64,000 bases of DNA from Curtobacterium sp. L6-1 (GCF_018885305.1 NZ_CP076544.1:992001-1056000), one strand, 5' to 3'; shown: positions 8,259-23,219, counted from the stretch's first letter. Made by a program: numbers and translations. The notes: generated from the letters alone by a model not told the origin.

Positions 8259-9098
8259 ATGCTCCGCGTCGCCGTGCCCAACAAGGGCTCCCTGTCCGAG
8301 ACCGCCTCCGAGATGCTGCGGGAGGCCGGGTACGCCGGTCGCCGCGACCCGAAGGCGCTGCACCTCATCGATGAGCGCAACGGGGTGGAGTTCTTCTTCC
8401 TCCGCCCGCGCGACATCGCCACCTACGTCGGCTCCGGCGCGCTCGACGTCGGCATCACCGGTCGCGACCTGCTGCTCGACTCCGGGTCCACCGCGCACGA
8501 GGTCGACGCGCTCGGGTTCGCCGACTCGACCTTCCGGTTCGCCGGTGCACCCGGTCGGTACGCGACGTTGCAGGACCTCGAGGGCGTGCGCGTCGCCACC
8601 AGCTACCCGGGGCTCGTCGGCGAGTTCCTCGCGCAGCACGGCGTGACCGCGACCCTCGTCAAGCTCGACGGCGCCGTCGAGAGCGCGGTCCGGCTCGGGG
8701 TCGCCGACGCGGTCGCCGACGTCGTCTCCACCGGCAGCACCCTCCGCGCCGCCGGGCTCGAGATCTTCGGCCCGGTCATCCTCGAGTCCACCGCGGTGCT
8801 CATCACCACCGACGAGTCGATCGCCGGCATCGACGTGCTCCGGCGCCGGCTGCAGGGCGTGCTCGTGGCCCGCGGCTACGTCATGCTCGACTACGACATC
8901 CCGTCCGACCTGCTCGAGCAGGCCACGGCGGTCGCGTCGGGCATCGAGTCGCCGACGGTGTCGCCGCTGCACGACCGCGACTGGTCCGCCGTCCGCGTGA
9001 TGATCCCGCGCGAGGACGCGAACCTCATCATGGACGCGCTCTACGACCTCGGAGCGCGCGCCATCCTCGTCAGCCCGATCCACGCCGCACGGCTGTGA
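8259..9098 (+). CDS. hisG: ATP phosphoribosyltransferase
   Basis: First committed step of histidine synthesis: ATP + PRPP to PR-ATP. 279 residues, the long form, with a C-terminal ACT-like regulatory domain (from about residue 205) that mediates histidine inhibition in relatives, so no HisZ partner is expected. N-terminus [17 protein letters not shown]-site motif [19 protein letters not shown] near 149-167. The stop overlaps the hisF GTG by 4 bp. Confidence 0.96.
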   Translation: MLRVAVPNKGSLSETASEMLREAGYAGRRDPKALHLIDERNGVEFFFLRPRDIATYVGSGALDVGITGRDLLLDSGSTAHEVDALGFADSTFRFAGAPGRYATLQDLEGVRVATSYPGLVGEFLAQHGVTATLVKLDGAVESAVRLGVADAVADVVSTGSTLRAAGLEIFGPVILESTAVLITTDESIAGIDVLRRRLQGVLVARGYVMLDYDIPSDLLEQATAVASGIESPTVSPLHDRDWSAVRVMIPREDANLIMDALYDLGARAILVSPIHAARL

Positions 9099-9889
9099 CC
9101 GACGGCACGACCACGGCGACCGCGCTCGGCGGGGTGTCGGTCCGGGTCATCCCGTGCCTCGACGTCTCCGGCGGCCGCGTCGTCAAGGGCGTCAACTTCC
9201 TCGACCTGCAGGACGCCGGGGACCCGGTGGAGCTCGCCGCGCGCTACTACGAGCAGGGTGCCGACGAGCTGACCTTCCTCGACGTCGGTGCCACGGTCGA
9301 GAACCGCGCCACCATGTGGGACACCGTCACCCGCACCGCCGAGCAGGTCTTCATCCCGCTCACGGTCGGCGGCGGGGTCCGCAGCGTCGACGACGTCTCG
9401 CGGCTGCAGCAGTGCGGCGCGGACAAGATCGGCGTGAACAGCGCGGCGATCGCCCGTCCCGGACTCGTCACCGAGATCGCCGACCGGTTCGGGTCGCAGG
9501 CCGTCGTCCTCTCCCTCGACGTCAAGCGGTCCTCCCGCACGCCCTCGGGCTTCGTCGTCACGACGCACGGCGGCCGCACCGAGACCGACGTCGACGCCGT
9601 CGCCTGGGCCAGCGAGGCCGTCGAGCGCGGCGCGGGGGAGCTCCTGGTCAACTCGATCGACGCCGACGGCACGAAGAACGGGTTCGACCTCGCACTCGTC
9701 ACGGCGGTCCGTGCGGTCTCGTCCGTCCCGGTCATCGCCTCGGGAGGCGCGGGTCGCGTCGAGCACTTCGCCCCCGCGATCGACGCGGGGGCCGACGCCG
9801 TCCTCGCGGCGAGCGTCTTCCACCGGGGCGAGATGACCGTCGCCGACGTCAAGGACGCGCTGCGCGCGACCGGCCACGTGGTCCGCTGA
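9095..9889 (+). CDS. hisF: Imidazole glycerol phosphate synthase, cyclase subunit
   Basis: Closes the imidazole ring using ammonia supplied by HisH; makes IGP and AICAR. 264 residues, a TIM barrel. Catalytic Asp in [16 protein letters not shown] near 12-27, and the second Asp in [14 protein letters not shown] near 187-200. [12 protein letters not shown] is a phosphate-binding loop. It is coupled to hisG by a GTGA overlap. HisH and HisA are not in the window. A hairpin follows the stop. Confidence 0.97.
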   Translation: MTDGTTTATALGGVSVRVIPCLDVSGGRVVKGVNFLDLQDAGDPVELAARYYEQGADELTFLDVGATVENRATMWDTVTRTAEQVFIPLTVGGGVRSVDDVSRLQQCGADKIGVNSAAIARPGLVTEIADRFGSQAVVLSLDVKRSSRTPSGFVVTTHGGRTETDVDAVAWASEAVERGAGELLVNSIDADGTKNGFDLALVTAVRAVSSVPVIASGGAGRVEHFAPAIDAGADAVLAASVFHRGEMTVADVKDALRATGHVVR

Positions 9890-9897
9890 GCTGACGC

Positions 9898-9927
9898 GAC
9901 CGGGGGAGGCGTGCCTCCCGTCCGGTC
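9898..9927. terminator. Hairpin after hisF
   Basis: The outer stem GACCGG/CCGGTC and inner stem GGGAGGC/GCCTCCC enclose a 2-nt loop with a 2-nt bulge. It carries the GCCTCCCGTCCG arm shared with other hairpins in the window. It separates hisF from the hisI promoter. Confidence 0.55.
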
Positions 9928-9945
9928 GGGGGAGGCGCCGGGCCG

Positions 9946-9951
9946 TAGGCT
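9946..9951 (+). promoter_or_regulatory. -10 box of a predicted leaderless hisI-trp transcript (TAGGCT)
   Basis: TAGGCT ends 9 nt before the hisI ATG and there is no Shine-Dalgarno sequence. It probably drives hisI, trpE and the genes downstream. Confidence 0.55.
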
Positions 9952-9960
9952 GGTGGTCTC

Positions 9961-10368
9961 ATGACCGACAGCACCAGCGCCAGCACCGAAGCGGTCCTCG
10001 ACCGCGCTCGTTTCGGTGCGGACGGACTGCTCCCCGCCATCGTGCAGGAGGAATCGTCGAAGGACGTCCTCATGCTCGGGTACATGGACCGAGAAGCACT
10101 CCGCCGCACCCTCACCGAGGGCCGGGTGACCTTCTGGTCCCGCTCCCGGAACGAGTACTGGCGAAAGGGTGACACGTCCGGGCACGCCCAGTACGTCCGC
10201 GGCGCCGCGCTGGACTGCGACGACGACACGCTGCTCGTCACGGTCCACCAGGTCGGGGCCGCCTGCCACACCGGCGCGCACCGGTGCTTCGACGTGGACC
10301 CGCTCGACCCGGTGACCGCGTCGGCCCCGACCGAGGTCGGCGCCGCGACGGGCGGGGCGGACCGGTGA
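9961..10368 (+). CDS. hisI: Phosphoribosyl-AMP cyclohydrolase
   Basis: Third step of histidine synthesis, a zinc enzyme that opens the adenine ring of PR-AMP. 135 residues. Motifs: [30 protein letters not shown] and the zinc-binding [12 protein letters not shown] near residues 100-111. Its stop overlaps the trpE GTG by 4 bp, tying histidine and tryptophan genes into one unit, as in many actinobacteria. Confidence 0.96.
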   Translation: MTDSTSASTEAVLDRARFGADGLLPAIVQEESSKDVLMLGYMDREALRRTLTEGRVTFWSRSRNEYWRKGDTSGHAQYVRGAALDCDDDTLLVTVHQVGAACHTGAHRCFDVDPLDPVTASAPTEVGAATGGADR

Positions 10369-11897
10369 CGGACGCGCCCCGCACCACGGCGCGCACCGAC
10401 TTCGACGACCTGGTCGCGCGCGGCCACCGCGTGGTCCCGGTCGTCCGGGCGCTCTTCGCCGACAGCGAGACCCCGGTCGGGGTCTACCGGAAGCTCGCCG
10501 ACGGCCGCGCCGGCACGTTCCTCCTCGAGTCCGCCGGCCAGGGCGGCCTGTGGTCCCGGTGGTCCTTCGTCGGCGTGCGGAGCTTCGGCGTCCTCACGCA
10601 GGACGGCGACCGGGCGTCGTGGATCGACACCGGACTGTCGGTCGAGCGTGCCGTGGGGTCGCTCGACGGCGCGCCGCTCGACGTGCTCGCGCGCCTGCAC
10701 GAGCGGTGGGCGACCCCGCGCGTGCCGGGCACCCCGCCCCTCGTCGGCGGCACCGTCGGCTTCATCGGGTGGGAGGCCGTCCGGCAGCTCGAACACCTGC
10801 CCGACGCACCGCCCGCCGACTTCGACGTGCCCGGACAGGCGCTGTCCTTCGTCGCCGAGCTCGCGGCCCTCGACCACCGCACCGGCCTGGTCGTCCTCGT
10901 CGCGAGCGCGCTGAACGACGGCACCGACGACGCCGACACGCTCTGGTCCGACGCGCAGGCGCGGCTCGACCGGATGCAGGCCGACCTCGTCCAGCCGAGC
11001 GTCGCGACCGTCGCCGAGGCGTTCGACATCGCCGAGCCGACCGCACGGTCCCGCTCGACGCCCGAGGAGTACGCGGCGGCGATCGAGCGGTCGAAGCGGT
11101 ACATCCGCGACGGCGACGTCTTCCAGGTCGTCATCTCGCAGCGCTTCGACCACGACGTGACCGCCGACCCGCTCGACGTCTACCGCGTGCTCCGCACCCT
11201 GAACCCGAGCCCGTACATGTACTTCCTCGCGCTCGAGGGCACCGACGGCGCTCCGTTCTGGATCGTCGGCGCCTCGCCGGAGGCGCTCGTGAAGGTCCAG
11301 GACGGCCGCGCGATGACCCACCCGATCGCCGGGTCCCGCCCCCGTGGCGCGACCACGGAGGAGGACGTCCGCCTGGGCGAGGAGCTCCTGCAGGACCCCA
11401 AGGAACGCGCCGAGCACCTCATGCTCGTCGACCTCGCCCGCAACGACCTGCAGAAGGTGTGCGAGCCGGGGTCCGTCGCGGTGACGGAGTTCATGACCGT
11501 CGAGCGGTTCAGCCACATCATGCACCTGGTCTCGAGCGTCGAGGGCGCCGTCCGTCCCGGTGCCTCGGCGATCGACGTGTTCCGGGCGACCTTCCCCGCG
11601 GGGACGCTGTCCGGGGCGCCGAAGCCGCGCGCCCTGCAGATCATCGACGAGCTCGAACCCGCGAAGCGCGGTGCGTACGCCGGGGTCGTGGGGTACTTCG
11701 ACTTCGCCGGGGACGCCGACGTGGCCATCGCGATCCGCACCGCGCTCATCCAGGACGGGATCGCGCGGGTGCAGGCGGGTGCGGGACTCGTGGCCGACTC
11801 GGACCCGACGAGCGAGCACCTCGAGGCGGTCAACAAGGCCGCGGCGCCGCTCCGGGCCGTCGCCACCGCGAACCGGATGACCGGGGTCGCACGGTGA
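10365..11897 (+). CDS. trpE: Anthranilate synthase component I
   Basis: Converts chorismate to anthranilate with ammonia from TrpG. 510 residues. The C-terminal chorismate-binding domain shows [39 protein letters not shown] and [20 protein letters not shown]. No glutamine amidotransferase domain is fused, and neither trpG nor trpD is in the window. GTG 10365 overlaps the hisI stop; the longer open frame lies inside hisI. It is coupled by GTGA to the following membrane protein gene. Confidence 0.96.
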   Translation: MTDAPRTTARTDFDDLVARGHRVVPVVRALFADSETPVGVYRKLADGRAGTFLLESAGQGGLWSRWSFVGVRSFGVLTQDGDRASWIDTGLSVERAVGSLDGAPLDVLARLHERWATPRVPGTPPLVGGTVGFIGWEAVRQLEHLPDAPPADFDVPGQALSFVAELAALDHRTGLVVLVASALNDGTDDADTLWSDAQARLDRMQADLVQPSVATVAEAFDIAEPTARSRSTPEEYAAAIERSKRYIRDGDVFQVVISQRFDHDVTADPLDVYRVLRTLNPSPYMYFLALEGTDGAPFWIVGASPEALVKVQDGRAMTHPIAGSRPRGATTEEDVRLGEELLQDPKERAEHLMLVDLARNDLQKVCEPGSVAVTEFMTVERFSHIMHLVSSVEGAVRPGASAIDVFRATFPAGTLSGAPKPRALQIIDELEPAKRGAYAGVVGYFDFAGDADVAIAIRTALIQDGIARVQAGAGLVADSDPTSEHLEAVNKAAAPLRAVATANRMTGVAR

Positions 11898-12646
11898 AGC
11901 GCTCCCGTCCGCTCGTCGTCGTGGTCGGTCTCGCCGTCGCGGGGCTCGTGATGCTCTCGTGGACGCAGACGTGGTTCACGATGCACCTCGACCACTCGGC
12001 CGCCGTCGTGTCCACCGTCGCCGCCGACGGTGCGGCCGTGGTGCCGCAGTACACCGCGGTCGCCATCGCCAGCCTCGCGCTGTTCCTCGCGCTCACGATC
12101 GCGGGCCGGATCGTCCGCGTCGTGCTCGCCGTCGTCCAGGTCCTGCTCGGCGTGGCCGTCGTGGTCACCGGGGTCTCGGCGCTGACCGATCCCGTCGCCT
12201 CGGCCCGCAGCGCGGTCGGGTCGGTCGCCGGCGTGAGCGACGTCGGCGCCGTCCGGCAGGTCGTCACGAGCGTCGACGTGAGCCCCTGGCCGGTCGTCGG
12301 GATCGCCGCCGGGGTGCTCGCCGCTCTCCTCGGGATCGCGGTGCTGTTCCTGCAGCGGTCGTGGCCCGGCCCGAGCCGGAAGTACGGCGACGCCACCACA
12401 CCCGGTGCGGCCTCCGCCGCCGGTGCACGCGCCACGGGCAGCGCCCCGGCACCGTCCGGCGACGTCGCCGCCGCGCCGGTCGCACGTGACGCGATCGTCG
12501 ACTGGGACGACCTCAGCGCCGGGGTCGACCCGACCGCGGGGGACGCCGCCGTCGGGGAGTCGCGGACCGCGGACACGGTAGGATCGACGGAGCGCCGCCC
12601 GACCGGTGGCGCCAGCGACAACGAGGAGCACCGTGAGCAACACTGA
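11894..12646 (+). CDS. Trp biosynthesis-associated membrane protein
   Basis: Family known from actinobacterial trp operons (TIGR02234); molecular function unknown. 250 residues: membrane segment at about 6-22, two more around 52-70 and 77-97, and one near 134-153, followed by a hydrophilic Ala/Thr/Asp-rich tail of about 95 residues. A hydrophobic stretch then short soluble loop (MLSWTQTWFT) near the start matches the family pattern. GTG 11894 overlaps the trpE stop. The last 14 bp overlap the start of the next gene. Confidence 0.85.
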   Translation: MKRSRPLVVVVGLAVAGLVMLSWTQTWFTMHLDHSAAVVSTVAADGAAVVPQYTAVAIASLALFLALTIAGRIVRVVLAVVQVLLGVAVVVTGVSALTDPVASARSAVGSVAGVSDVGAVRQVVTSVDVSPWPVVGIAAGVLAALLGIAVLFLQRSWPGPSRKYGDATTPGAASAAGARATGSAPAPSGDVAAAPVARDAIVDWDDLSAGVDPTAGDAAVGESRTADTVGSTERRPTGGASDNEEHREQH

Positions 12647-12872
12647 GCCCGCAGAACTCGGCGAAGGCCACTCGCCGGCGGCCTGGACGGCCGTCGTCAT
12701 CATGCTGATCGGCTTCGCCGCCGGGACGCTCTTCTTCTGGTTCGACATGGCCTGGGGCGTCTGGGTCTCCGCCGGCATCGTGCTCATCGGCCTCGTCGTG
12801 GGCTTCGCGATGGGCAAGGCCGGCTACGGCGTCAACGGTCCGAAGTTCGTCCCCAAGCACCACGGCGAGTGA
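12633..12872 (+). CDS. HGxxPAAW family membrane protein
   Basis: Small actinobacterial membrane protein of unknown function, 79 residues. The family signature appears as EGHSPAAWTAV near residues 10-20, followed by two membrane helices (VVIMLIGFAAGTLFFWF and VWVSAGIVLIGLVVGFAMG). An in-frame GTG exists 27 bp earlier, but GTG 12633 has GAGGAG 6 nt upstream and starts just before the conserved motif. It lies in the trp operon and is followed by trpC after 4 bp. Confidence 0.88.
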   Translation: MSNTEPAELGEGHSPAAWTAVVIMLIGFAAGTLFFWFDMAWGVWVSAGIVLIGLVVGFAMGKAGYGVNGPKFVPKHHGE

Positions 12873-12876
12873 GCGC

Positions 12877-13674
12877 GTGACCGCAGCGTCCGGGCCGAAC
12901 CTGCTCGAGAGCCTGGTCGCCGGCGCCCTCGAGGACGCCGCCGCACGCCGACTCGACCGCCCCTACGCGGACGTCGAGCGTGACCTCGACCGTGTGGCGT
13001 CGCCGCTCGACGCGTTGGACTTCCTCGCGCCGGGCGACCGCGTGAAGGTCCTGGCCGAGGTCAAGCGCGCCAGCCCGTCCCGCGGGTCGATGGCGACGAT
13101 CGAGGACCCGGCCGCCCTCGCGGCCAACTACGAGCGGGGCGGTGCCTCGGCGATCAGCGTGCTGACCGAGGGGCGCAGGTTCCTCGGGTCGCTCGCCGAC
13201 CTCGAGTCGGTGAAGGCCCGTGTGACGGTGCCCGTGCTCCGCAAGGACTTCATCGCCGACCCGTACCAGGTCGTCGAGGCCCGTGCGGCGGGGGCGGACC
13301 TGGTCCTCCTGATCGTCGCCGCCCTCGAGCAGCGCGCGCTGGTCGAGCTGCACGCCCTGGCCGAGGAGCTCGGCATGCGCGTGCTCGTCGAGGCCCACTC
13401 GGCGGACGAGGTCTCCCGCGGGCTCGACGCCGGCGCACGGATCCTCGGCGTCAACGCCCGCGACCTCACCGACTTCTCGCTCGACCGCGACCTCTTCGGT
13501 TCGCTCGCCGACCGCATCCCCGACGGGGTCGTGCGCGTTGCCGAGTCCGCCGTGAAGACCCCCGCCGACGTCGCGCACTACCGGTCCGCCGGGGCCGACG
13601 TCGTCCTCGTCGGGGAAGCGCTCGTCACCGGCGCCGACCCCGCCGCCACGCTCGCGTCGTTCATCGACGGCTGA
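12877..13674 (+). CDS. trpC: Indole-3-glycerol phosphate synthase
   Basis: Makes indole-3-glycerol phosphate from CdRP. A 265-residue TIM barrel. Active-site motif [13 protein letters not shown] near residues 58-70, then [23 protein letters not shown] and GVNARDL. No TrpF domain is fused and no trpF gene is present; in many actinobacteria the dual-substrate HisA (PriA isomerase) covers that step, which I infer here. Confidence 0.97.
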   Translation: MTAASGPNLLESLVAGALEDAAARRLDRPYADVERDLDRVASPLDALDFLAPGDRVKVLAEVKRASPSRGSMATIEDPAALAANYERGGASAISVLTEGRRFLGSLADLESVKARVTVPVLRKDFIADPYQVVEARAAGADLVLLIVAALEQRALVELHALAEELGMRVLVEAHSADEVSRGLDAGARILGVNARDLTDFSLDRDLFGSLADRIPDGVVRVAESAVKTPADVAHYRSAGADVVLVGEALVTGADPAATLASFIDG

Positions 13675-13717
13675 CAACCCGTCCGGCCCCTGGCCGGACA
13701 CCTCCGGGAGCACCACC

Positions 13718-14932
13718 GTGACCTCACTCCGTGACCTGCAAGGCCCCTACTTCGGCGACTTCGGCGGACGCTTCGTCCCCGAGTCCCTCGTCCTGGCACT
13801 CGACGAACTCGAGGCCGCCTTCCGCGAGGCCTGGGCGGACCCGTCCTTCCGCGAGGAGCTCGACACGCTGCACCGGGAGTACACCGGTCGGCCGTCGATC
13901 ATCACCGAGGTGCCGCGCTTCGCCAAGCACGCCGGTGGCGCGCGGATCATCCTCAAGCGCGAGGACCTCAACCACACCGGGTCGCACAAGATCAACAACG
14001 TGCTCGGTCAGGCCCTCGTCGCCCGGCGGCTCGGCAAGACGCGGTTGATCGCCGAGACCGGTGCCGGTCAGCACGGCGTCGCGACGGCGACCGCCGCGGC
14101 ACTGTTCGGCATGGACTGCGTCGTCTACATGGGCGCCGTCGACACCGAGCGCCAGGCGCTCAACGTCGCGCGGATGCGCCTGCTCGGCGCGCAGGTGATC
14201 CCGGTCGAGACCGGCTCCCGCACGCTCAAGGACGCCATCAACGACGCGCTGCGCGACTGGGTGGCGAACGTCGACTCGACGCACTACCTGCTCGGCACGG
14301 TCGCCGGACCGCACCCGTTCCCGGAGATGGTCCGCCAGTTCCACAAGGTGATCGGCGAGGAAGCCCGTCAGCAGGTCCTCGACCGCGTCGGCCGTCTGCC
14401 CGACGCCGTGGCAGCGTGCGTCGGCGGTGGTTCGAACGCGATGGGCATCTTCGAGGCGTTCCTCGACGACGAGTCCGTCCGCCTGCACGGCTTCGAGGCC
14501 GGCGGTGACGGCGTCGAGACCGGACGGCACGCGGCGAGCATCACGCTCGGTCGCGAGGGCGTGCTGCAGGGAGCGAAGTCGTACCTCATGCAGGACGAGG
14601 ACGGGCAGACCATCGAGAGCCACAGCATCTCCGCGGGACTCGACTACCCGAGCGTCGGGCCGGAGCACGCGTACCTGGCGTCGATCGGACGGGCGAAGTA
14701 CGAACCGATCACCGACACCGAGGCGATGGAGGCGTTCCGTCTCCTCAGCCGCACCGAGGGCATCATCCCGGCGATCGAGTCGTCGCACGCCCTGGCCGGC
14801 GCCATCAAGCTCGGCAAGGAGCTCGGGCCCGAGGGCGTCGTCCTCGTGAACCTCTCCGGTCGCGGCGACAAGGACGTGGCGTCCGCCAGCCGGTACTTCG
14901 GCATCCTCGACGAGACGGCGGTCCAGTCGTGA
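13718..14932 (+). CDS. trpB: Tryptophan synthase beta chain
   Basis: PLP enzyme that joins indole and serine. 404 residues. N-terminal [17 protein letters not shown] lysine in [10 protein letters not shown] at about residue 91, and the PLP phosphate loop [10 protein letters not shown]. The start GTG 13718 follows GGGAGCACCACC. It overlaps trpA by 4 bp, as expected for subunits of one alpha2-beta2 complex. Confidence 0.98.
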   Translation: MTSLRDLQGPYFGDFGGRFVPESLVLALDELEAAFREAWADPSFREELDTLHREYTGRPSIITEVPRFAKHAGGARIILKREDLNHTGSHKINNVLGQALVARRLGKTRLIAETGAGQHGVATATAAALFGMDCVVYMGAVDTERQALNVARMRLLGAQVIPVETGSRTLKDAINDALRDWVANVDSTHYLLGTVAGPHPFPEMVRQFHKVIGEEARQQVLDRVGRLPDAVAACVGGGSNAMGIFEAFLDDESVRLHGFEAGGDGVETGRHAASITLGREGVLQGAKSYLMQDEDGQTIESHSISAGLDYPSVGPEHAYLASIGRAKYEPITDTEAMEAFRLLSRTEGIIPAIESSHALAGAIKLGKELGPEGVVLVNLSGRGDKDVASASRYFGILDETAVQS

Positions 14933-15768
14933 GCACGGACCGGACGGTCGCGGCGACCATCGACCGCGCGAACACCGAGCGCGCCGGCGCCGTCGTCGGG
15001 TACCTGCCCGCCGGCTACCCGGACCTCGAGACCAGCGTCGACGCGGCGGTGGCCCTCGCCGAGAACGGCGTCGACGTCATCGAGCTCGGCCTGCCGTACT
15101 CCGACCCGGTCATGGACGGGCCGGTCATCCAGCGTGCCGCCGAGGAGAGCCTGGCAAACGGCTTCAAGGTCGCGCAGGTCTTCGACGCCGTGCGCGCCAT
15201 CACGGAGCGCGTGGACACCCCCGTGCTCGTGATGACGTACTGGAACCCCGTCCTGCGGTACGGAGTCGAGCGGTTCGCCGACGACCTCGTGGCCGCGGGC
15301 GCCGCCGGTCTCATCACCCCGGACCTCATCCCCGACGAGGGCCAGCAGTGGATCGACGCCTCCGAGCGCACCGGTCTCGACCGCGTGTTCCTGGCGGCGC
15401 CGTCCTCCACGGACACGCGGATGCGGCAGGCCGTCGACCGCAGTCGCGGCTTCGTCTACGCGGTGTCGACGATGGGCGTCACCGGCGCCCGGACCGGTGT
15501 CGACAGTGCCGCCCGAACCGTGGTCTCGCGGCTGCGGGACGCGGGCGTCGAGCGGACCTGCGTCGGTCTCGGCATCTCCACCGCCGACCAGGTGCGCGAG
15601 GTGCTCGAGTACGCCGACGGAGCCATCATCGGGTCGGCCTTCGTGCGTGCGCTGGCCGACCTCGGCGTGGGCGGGGTCGCCGAACGTGCGGCCGAGCTGT
15701 CCGCCGGTGCCGCGGCCCCGGGTGCCGCACCGCCGGGCGCTGCGTCGTCCGGCGCTGGGCGTCGCTGA
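14929..15768 (+). CDS. trpA: Tryptophan synthase alpha chain
   Basis: Cleaves indole-3-glycerol phosphate and channels indole to TrpB. 279 residues. Catalytic Glu in [18 protein letters not shown] near residues 47-64 and the phosphate loop region [10 protein letters not shown] near 180. The last 30 residues are Ala/Gly/Pro-rich low complexity beyond the usual end of the family. Confidence 0.97.
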   Translation: MSTDRTVAATIDRANTERAGAVVGYLPAGYPDLETSVDAAVALAENGVDVIELGLPYSDPVMDGPVIQRAAEESLANGFKVAQVFDAVRAITERVDTPVLVMTYWNPVLRYGVERFADDLVAAGAAGLITPDLIPDEGQQWIDASERTGLDRVFLAAPSSTDTRMRQAVDRSRGFVYAVSTMGVTGARTGVDSAARTVVSRLRDAGVERTCVGLGISTADQVREVLEYADGAIIGSAFVRALADLGVGGVAERAAELSAGAAAPGAAPPGAASSGAGRR

Positions 15769-15835
15769 CCCGCGCTACAGTGATCGGGGCCTCCCAGCCC
15801 CCGGCACCACCAGGACCGAAAGGCGACCGCACGCA

Positions 15836-16825
15836 ATGCCCCTCCTGAGCATCCCGAGCCCGAGCACGGCCTGGCAGTACTTCGACCTCACCGCCTGGTT
15901 GCGGAGCACGTTCGGCGTCAGCATGCCGCTCGACTTCCGGATCCACGCGTACGCGATCTGCATCCTCATCGGGATCGTCATCTGCGTGTTGCTCACGAAC
16001 AGCCGGATGAACGCGCGCGGAGTCGAGCGGGGGATCATCATCGACATCGCGCTCTGGGCGGTGCCGGCCGGCATCATCGGCGGACGCGCGTTCCATGTGA
16101 TCAGCCACGTCGACGACTACTTCGGTCCGGGGATCGACCCCCTTTCGGTGTTCTACATCTGGGAAGGCGGTCTGGCGATCTTCGGGGCGCTGATCCTCGG
16201 GTCGCTCGGAGCCTGGATCGGGTGCCGCATGGCCGGGATCCGCTTCTCGGCGTTCATCGACGCCGCGGCGCCCGGCGTGCTCCTCGCCCAGGCCGCCGGT
16301 CGGCTCGGCAACTACTTCAACCACGAGCTGTTCGGGATGCCGACCAGCCTGCCGTGGGGCCTGCAGATCGAGGCGTCGAACCCGGCCTACCCGAAGGGCC
16401 TGCCGGAGGGAGTGCTCTTCCACCCGACGTTCCTCTACGAGATCATCTGGAACGTCGTCGGCGCGGTGCTCATCCTGCTGATCGACCGTCGCTTCCGACT
16501 GCAGTGGGGCCGCGTCATGGCCCTCTACCTGGTCTGGTACGGCACCGGCCGGTCCGTCCTCGAATCGATCCGCGTCGACACGAGCGAGACCTTCGCCGGC
16601 ATCCGGACGAACGTGTGGATGTCCTTCGCGGCGATCCTGCTCGGGCTCGTCATCTTCCTCGTCCAGTCCCGGCGACACGTCGGCAAGGAGCCGAGCCCGT
16701 ACCTGCCGGGTCGCGAGCCTCGCTCGAAGTCCGATGTAGACTCGGACGACACCTACTCGGAGCACGACACCACGACCGGTGTCGCCGATCCGGAGCCGGT
16801 CGCCACAGTCGCCGACCGACGCTGA
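15836..16825 (+). CDS. lgt: Prolipoprotein diacylglyceryl transferase
   Basis: Integral membrane enzyme that adds diacylglycerol to the lipobox Cys of prelipoproteins. 329 residues with about seven membrane segments. The Lgt signature AAGRLGNYFNHELFG lies near residues 155-169, and HPTFLYEIIWN near 204-214. ATG 15836 follows GAAAGGCGACCGCACGCA and begins the conserved N-terminus. A hydrophilic tail of about 50 residues follows the last helix. It sits next to trpA, its common neighbour in actinobacteria. Confidence 0.95.
   Translation: MPLLSIPSPSTAWQYFDLTAWLRSTFGVSMPLDFRIHAYAICILIGIVICVLLTNSRMNARGVERGIIIDIALWAVPAGIIGGRAFHVISHVDDYFGPGIDPLSVFYIWEGGLAIFGALILGSLGAWIGCRMAGIRFSAFIDAAAPGVLLAQAAGRLGNYFNHELFGMPTSLPWGLQIEASNPAYPKGLPEGVLFHPTFLYEIIWNVVGAVLILLIDRRFRLQWGRVMALYLVWYGTGRSVLESIRVDTSETFAGIRTNVWMSFAAILLGLVIFLVQSRRHVGKEPSPYLPGREPRSKSDVDSDDTYSEHDTTTGVADPEPVATVADRR
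16737..16742 (+). promoter_or_regulatory. Candidate -10 box for gltB (TAGACT)
   Basis: TAGACT lies inside the 3' end of lgt, about 270 nt before the gltB ATG. No matching -35 is seen, so this is weak. Confidence 0.25.
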
Positions 16826-17013
16826 GGTCCCCAGCCTCTCCAGAACGCAGCACCACACCGCACCCGCGGTCCGCCACAAGCGGACCCCATTCCTCGCACG
16901 CCGCCCGGACACCTCCTGGCGGCGAGCACGGGCACCAGTCCCGCCCGCTCGGGCGGAACGCACCACCGGGCCACCGCTGTCCCTGTTCCACTTCCTCGTG
17001 AGGACGGTTCCCC
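16826..17013 (+). other. gltB leader with three small hairpins
   Basis: This 188-nt gap holds three successive inverted repeats: 16868-16874 with 16880-16886 (7 bp), 16899-16905 with 16918-16924 (7 bp) and 16941-16946 with 16951-16956 (6 bp). No known riboswitch was recognised. It may be an untranslated leader or simple GC-rich structure. Confidence 0.4.
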
Positions 17014-21611
<4,598 letters not shown>

Positions 21612-21630
<19 letters not shown>

Positions 21631-21751
21631 GCCGCGCACCTCGACCCCGACCACCCGCAACACCCGTACGACCGCGAGCGCCCGCTCGACAGCGAGCACC
21701 CGCTCGACGACCACCACGCAGACAGAAGGATCGGAGGTGACCGGTGGCTGA
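21612..21751 (+). repeat. 19-bp direct repeat duplicating the gltB/gltD junction
   Basis: GGAGGTGACCGGTGGCTGA occurs at 21612-21630, where it encodes the gltB C-terminus and stop, and again, without change, at 21733-21751, where it holds the gltD ribosome-binding site and start. The offset is 121 bp. A single copy would give a direct gltB-gltD overlap, so this looks like an insertion or duplication within an ancestral overlap. Confidence 0.9.
21623..21751 (+). CDS. Possible 42-residue Thr/Ser/Arg-rich ORF between gltB and gltD
   Basis: Starting at the GTG of the first repeat copy (overlapping the gltB stop by 8 bp) an open frame of 42 codons runs to the TGA of the second copy, overlapping the gltD GTG by 8 bp. 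It has the ribosome-binding site GGAGG 6 nt upstream. The product is hydrophilic, mostly Thr, Ser, Arg and Ala, and ends in EVTGG like GltB. No homologue is recognised. It may only keep ribosomes moving between gltB and gltD, or may not be a functional protein. Confidence 0.35.
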
Positions 21752-23201
21752 CCCCAAGGGCTTCCTCAAGGTCCAGGAACGTGAACTCCCGCCCCGCCGA
21801 CCGGTCCCCGTCCGGCTGATGGACTGGAAGGAGGTCTACGAGCAGCAGGAGTCCGGCGCACTGAAGCGACAGGCCGGGCGCTGCATGGACTGCGGTGTGC
21901 CGTTCTGCCACCAGGGCTGCCCGCTCGGGAACCTCATCCCGGAGTGGAACGACCTGACGTGGCGCGGCGAGGGTCGCCAGGCCATCGAGCGGCTGCACGC
22001 GACGAACAACTTCCCGGAGTTCACCGGTCGTCTCTGCCCCGCGCCGTGCGAGTCGTCCTGCGTGCTCGGCATCAACCAGCCGCCGGTGACGATCAAGCAG
22101 GTCGAGGTCTCGATCATCGACGAGGCGTACCAGAAGGGCTGGGTCACCCCGCACCCGCCCGAGCGCCTCACCGGCAAGACCGTCGCCGTCGTGGGGTCCG
22201 GTCCCGCCGGACTCGCGGCCGCGCAGCAGCTCACGCGTGCCGGGCACACCGTCGCGGTGTTCGAGCGTGACGACCGCATCGGTGGTCTGCTCCGCTACGG
22301 CATCCCGGACTTCAAGATGGAGAAGCGGCAGATCGACGCCCGCCTCGCCCAGATGCAGGCCGAGGGCACCCGCTTCCGCGCCGGTGTCGAGATCGGTCGC
22401 GACATCACCTGGGACGACCTGAAGTCCCGGTACGACGCGGTCGTCGTCGCCACCGGCGCCACGGTCCCGCGCGACCTGCCGATCCCCGGTCGCGACCTCG
22501 CCGGCGTCCACTTCGCCATGGACTACCTGGTCCAGCAGAACAAGGCGAACGCGGGCACGGTCGTCGACAACCAGGTCAGCGCCGAGGGCAAGCACGTCGT
22601 CGTGATCGGTGGCGGTGACACCGGCGCGGACTGCATCGGCACCGCACACCGACAGGGCGCCCTGAGCGTGACGAACCTGGCGATCGGCAAGCAGCCGCCG
22701 CTCGAGCGTCCGTCGGACCAGCCCTGGCCGATGTTCGCGACGGTCTTCGAGGTCACGAGCGCGCACGAGGAGGGTGGGGAACGACAGTTCCTCGCCACCA
22801 CGGTCGAGTTCCTGTCGAACGAGGCCGGCGAGGTCCGGGCGCTCCGCGTCGCCGAGACCGAGTACCTCGACGGCCGCCGCGTCCCGAAGGCCGGCACCGA
22901 GCGGGAGATCCCGGCCGACCTGGTCCTCATCGCGATGGGCTTCACCGGCCCGGAGACCGACACGCTCGAGCCGCAGCTCGGCCTGCCGACCACGGTCTCC
23001 GGCGCGGTGTCCCGCCAGGCCGACTACACCACGAACGAGCCGGGCGTCTTCGTCGCCGGTGACGCCGGCCGCGGCCAGTCGCTCATCGTCTGGGCGATCG
23101 CCGAAGGGCGTGCCGCGGCGGCGAAGGTCGACGAGTACCTCGAGGGCTCGACCATCCTGCCGGCCCCGGTCAAGGCGACGGACCGGGCGATCTCGGTCTG
23201 A
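21744..23201 (+). CDS. gltD: Glutamate synthase small subunit (NADPH type)
   Basis: Passes electrons from NADPH through FAD and Fe-S clusters to GltB. 485 residues. N-terminal cysteine clusters CMDCGVPFCHQGCPLG near 47-62 and CPAPCESSC near 98-106; FAD-binding VAVVGSGPAGLAAAQQL near 149-165; NADPH-binding VVVIGGGDTGADC near 287-299; C-terminal FVAGDAGRGQSLIVWAIAEG. GTG 21744 is preceded by GGAGG. A long hairpin terminator follows. Confidence 0.97.
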   Translation: MADPKGFLKVQERELPPRRPVPVRLMDWKEVYEQQESGALKRQAGRCMDCGVPFCHQGCPLGNLIPEWNDLTWRGEGRQAIERLHATNNFPEFTGRLCPAPCESSCVLGINQPPVTIKQVEVSIIDEAYQKGWVTPHPPERLTGKTVAVVGSGPAGLAAAQQLTRAGHTVAVFERDDRIGGLLRYGIPDFKMEKRQIDARLAQMQAEGTRFRAGVEIGRDITWDDLKSRYDAVVVATGATVPRDLPIPGRDLAGVHFAMDYLVQQNKANAGTVVDNQVSAEGKHVVVIGGGDTGADCIGTAHRQGALSVTNLAIGKQPPLERPSDQPWPMFATVFEVTSAHEEGGERQFLATTVEFLSNEAGEVRALRVAETEYLDGRRVPKAGTEREIPADLVLIAMGFTGPETDTLEPQLGLPTTVSGAVSRQADYTTNEPGVFVAGDAGRGQSLIVWAIAEGRAAAAKVDEYLEGSTILPAPVKATDRAISV

Positions 23202-23219
23202 TGGTCCGCACCACGTAGG

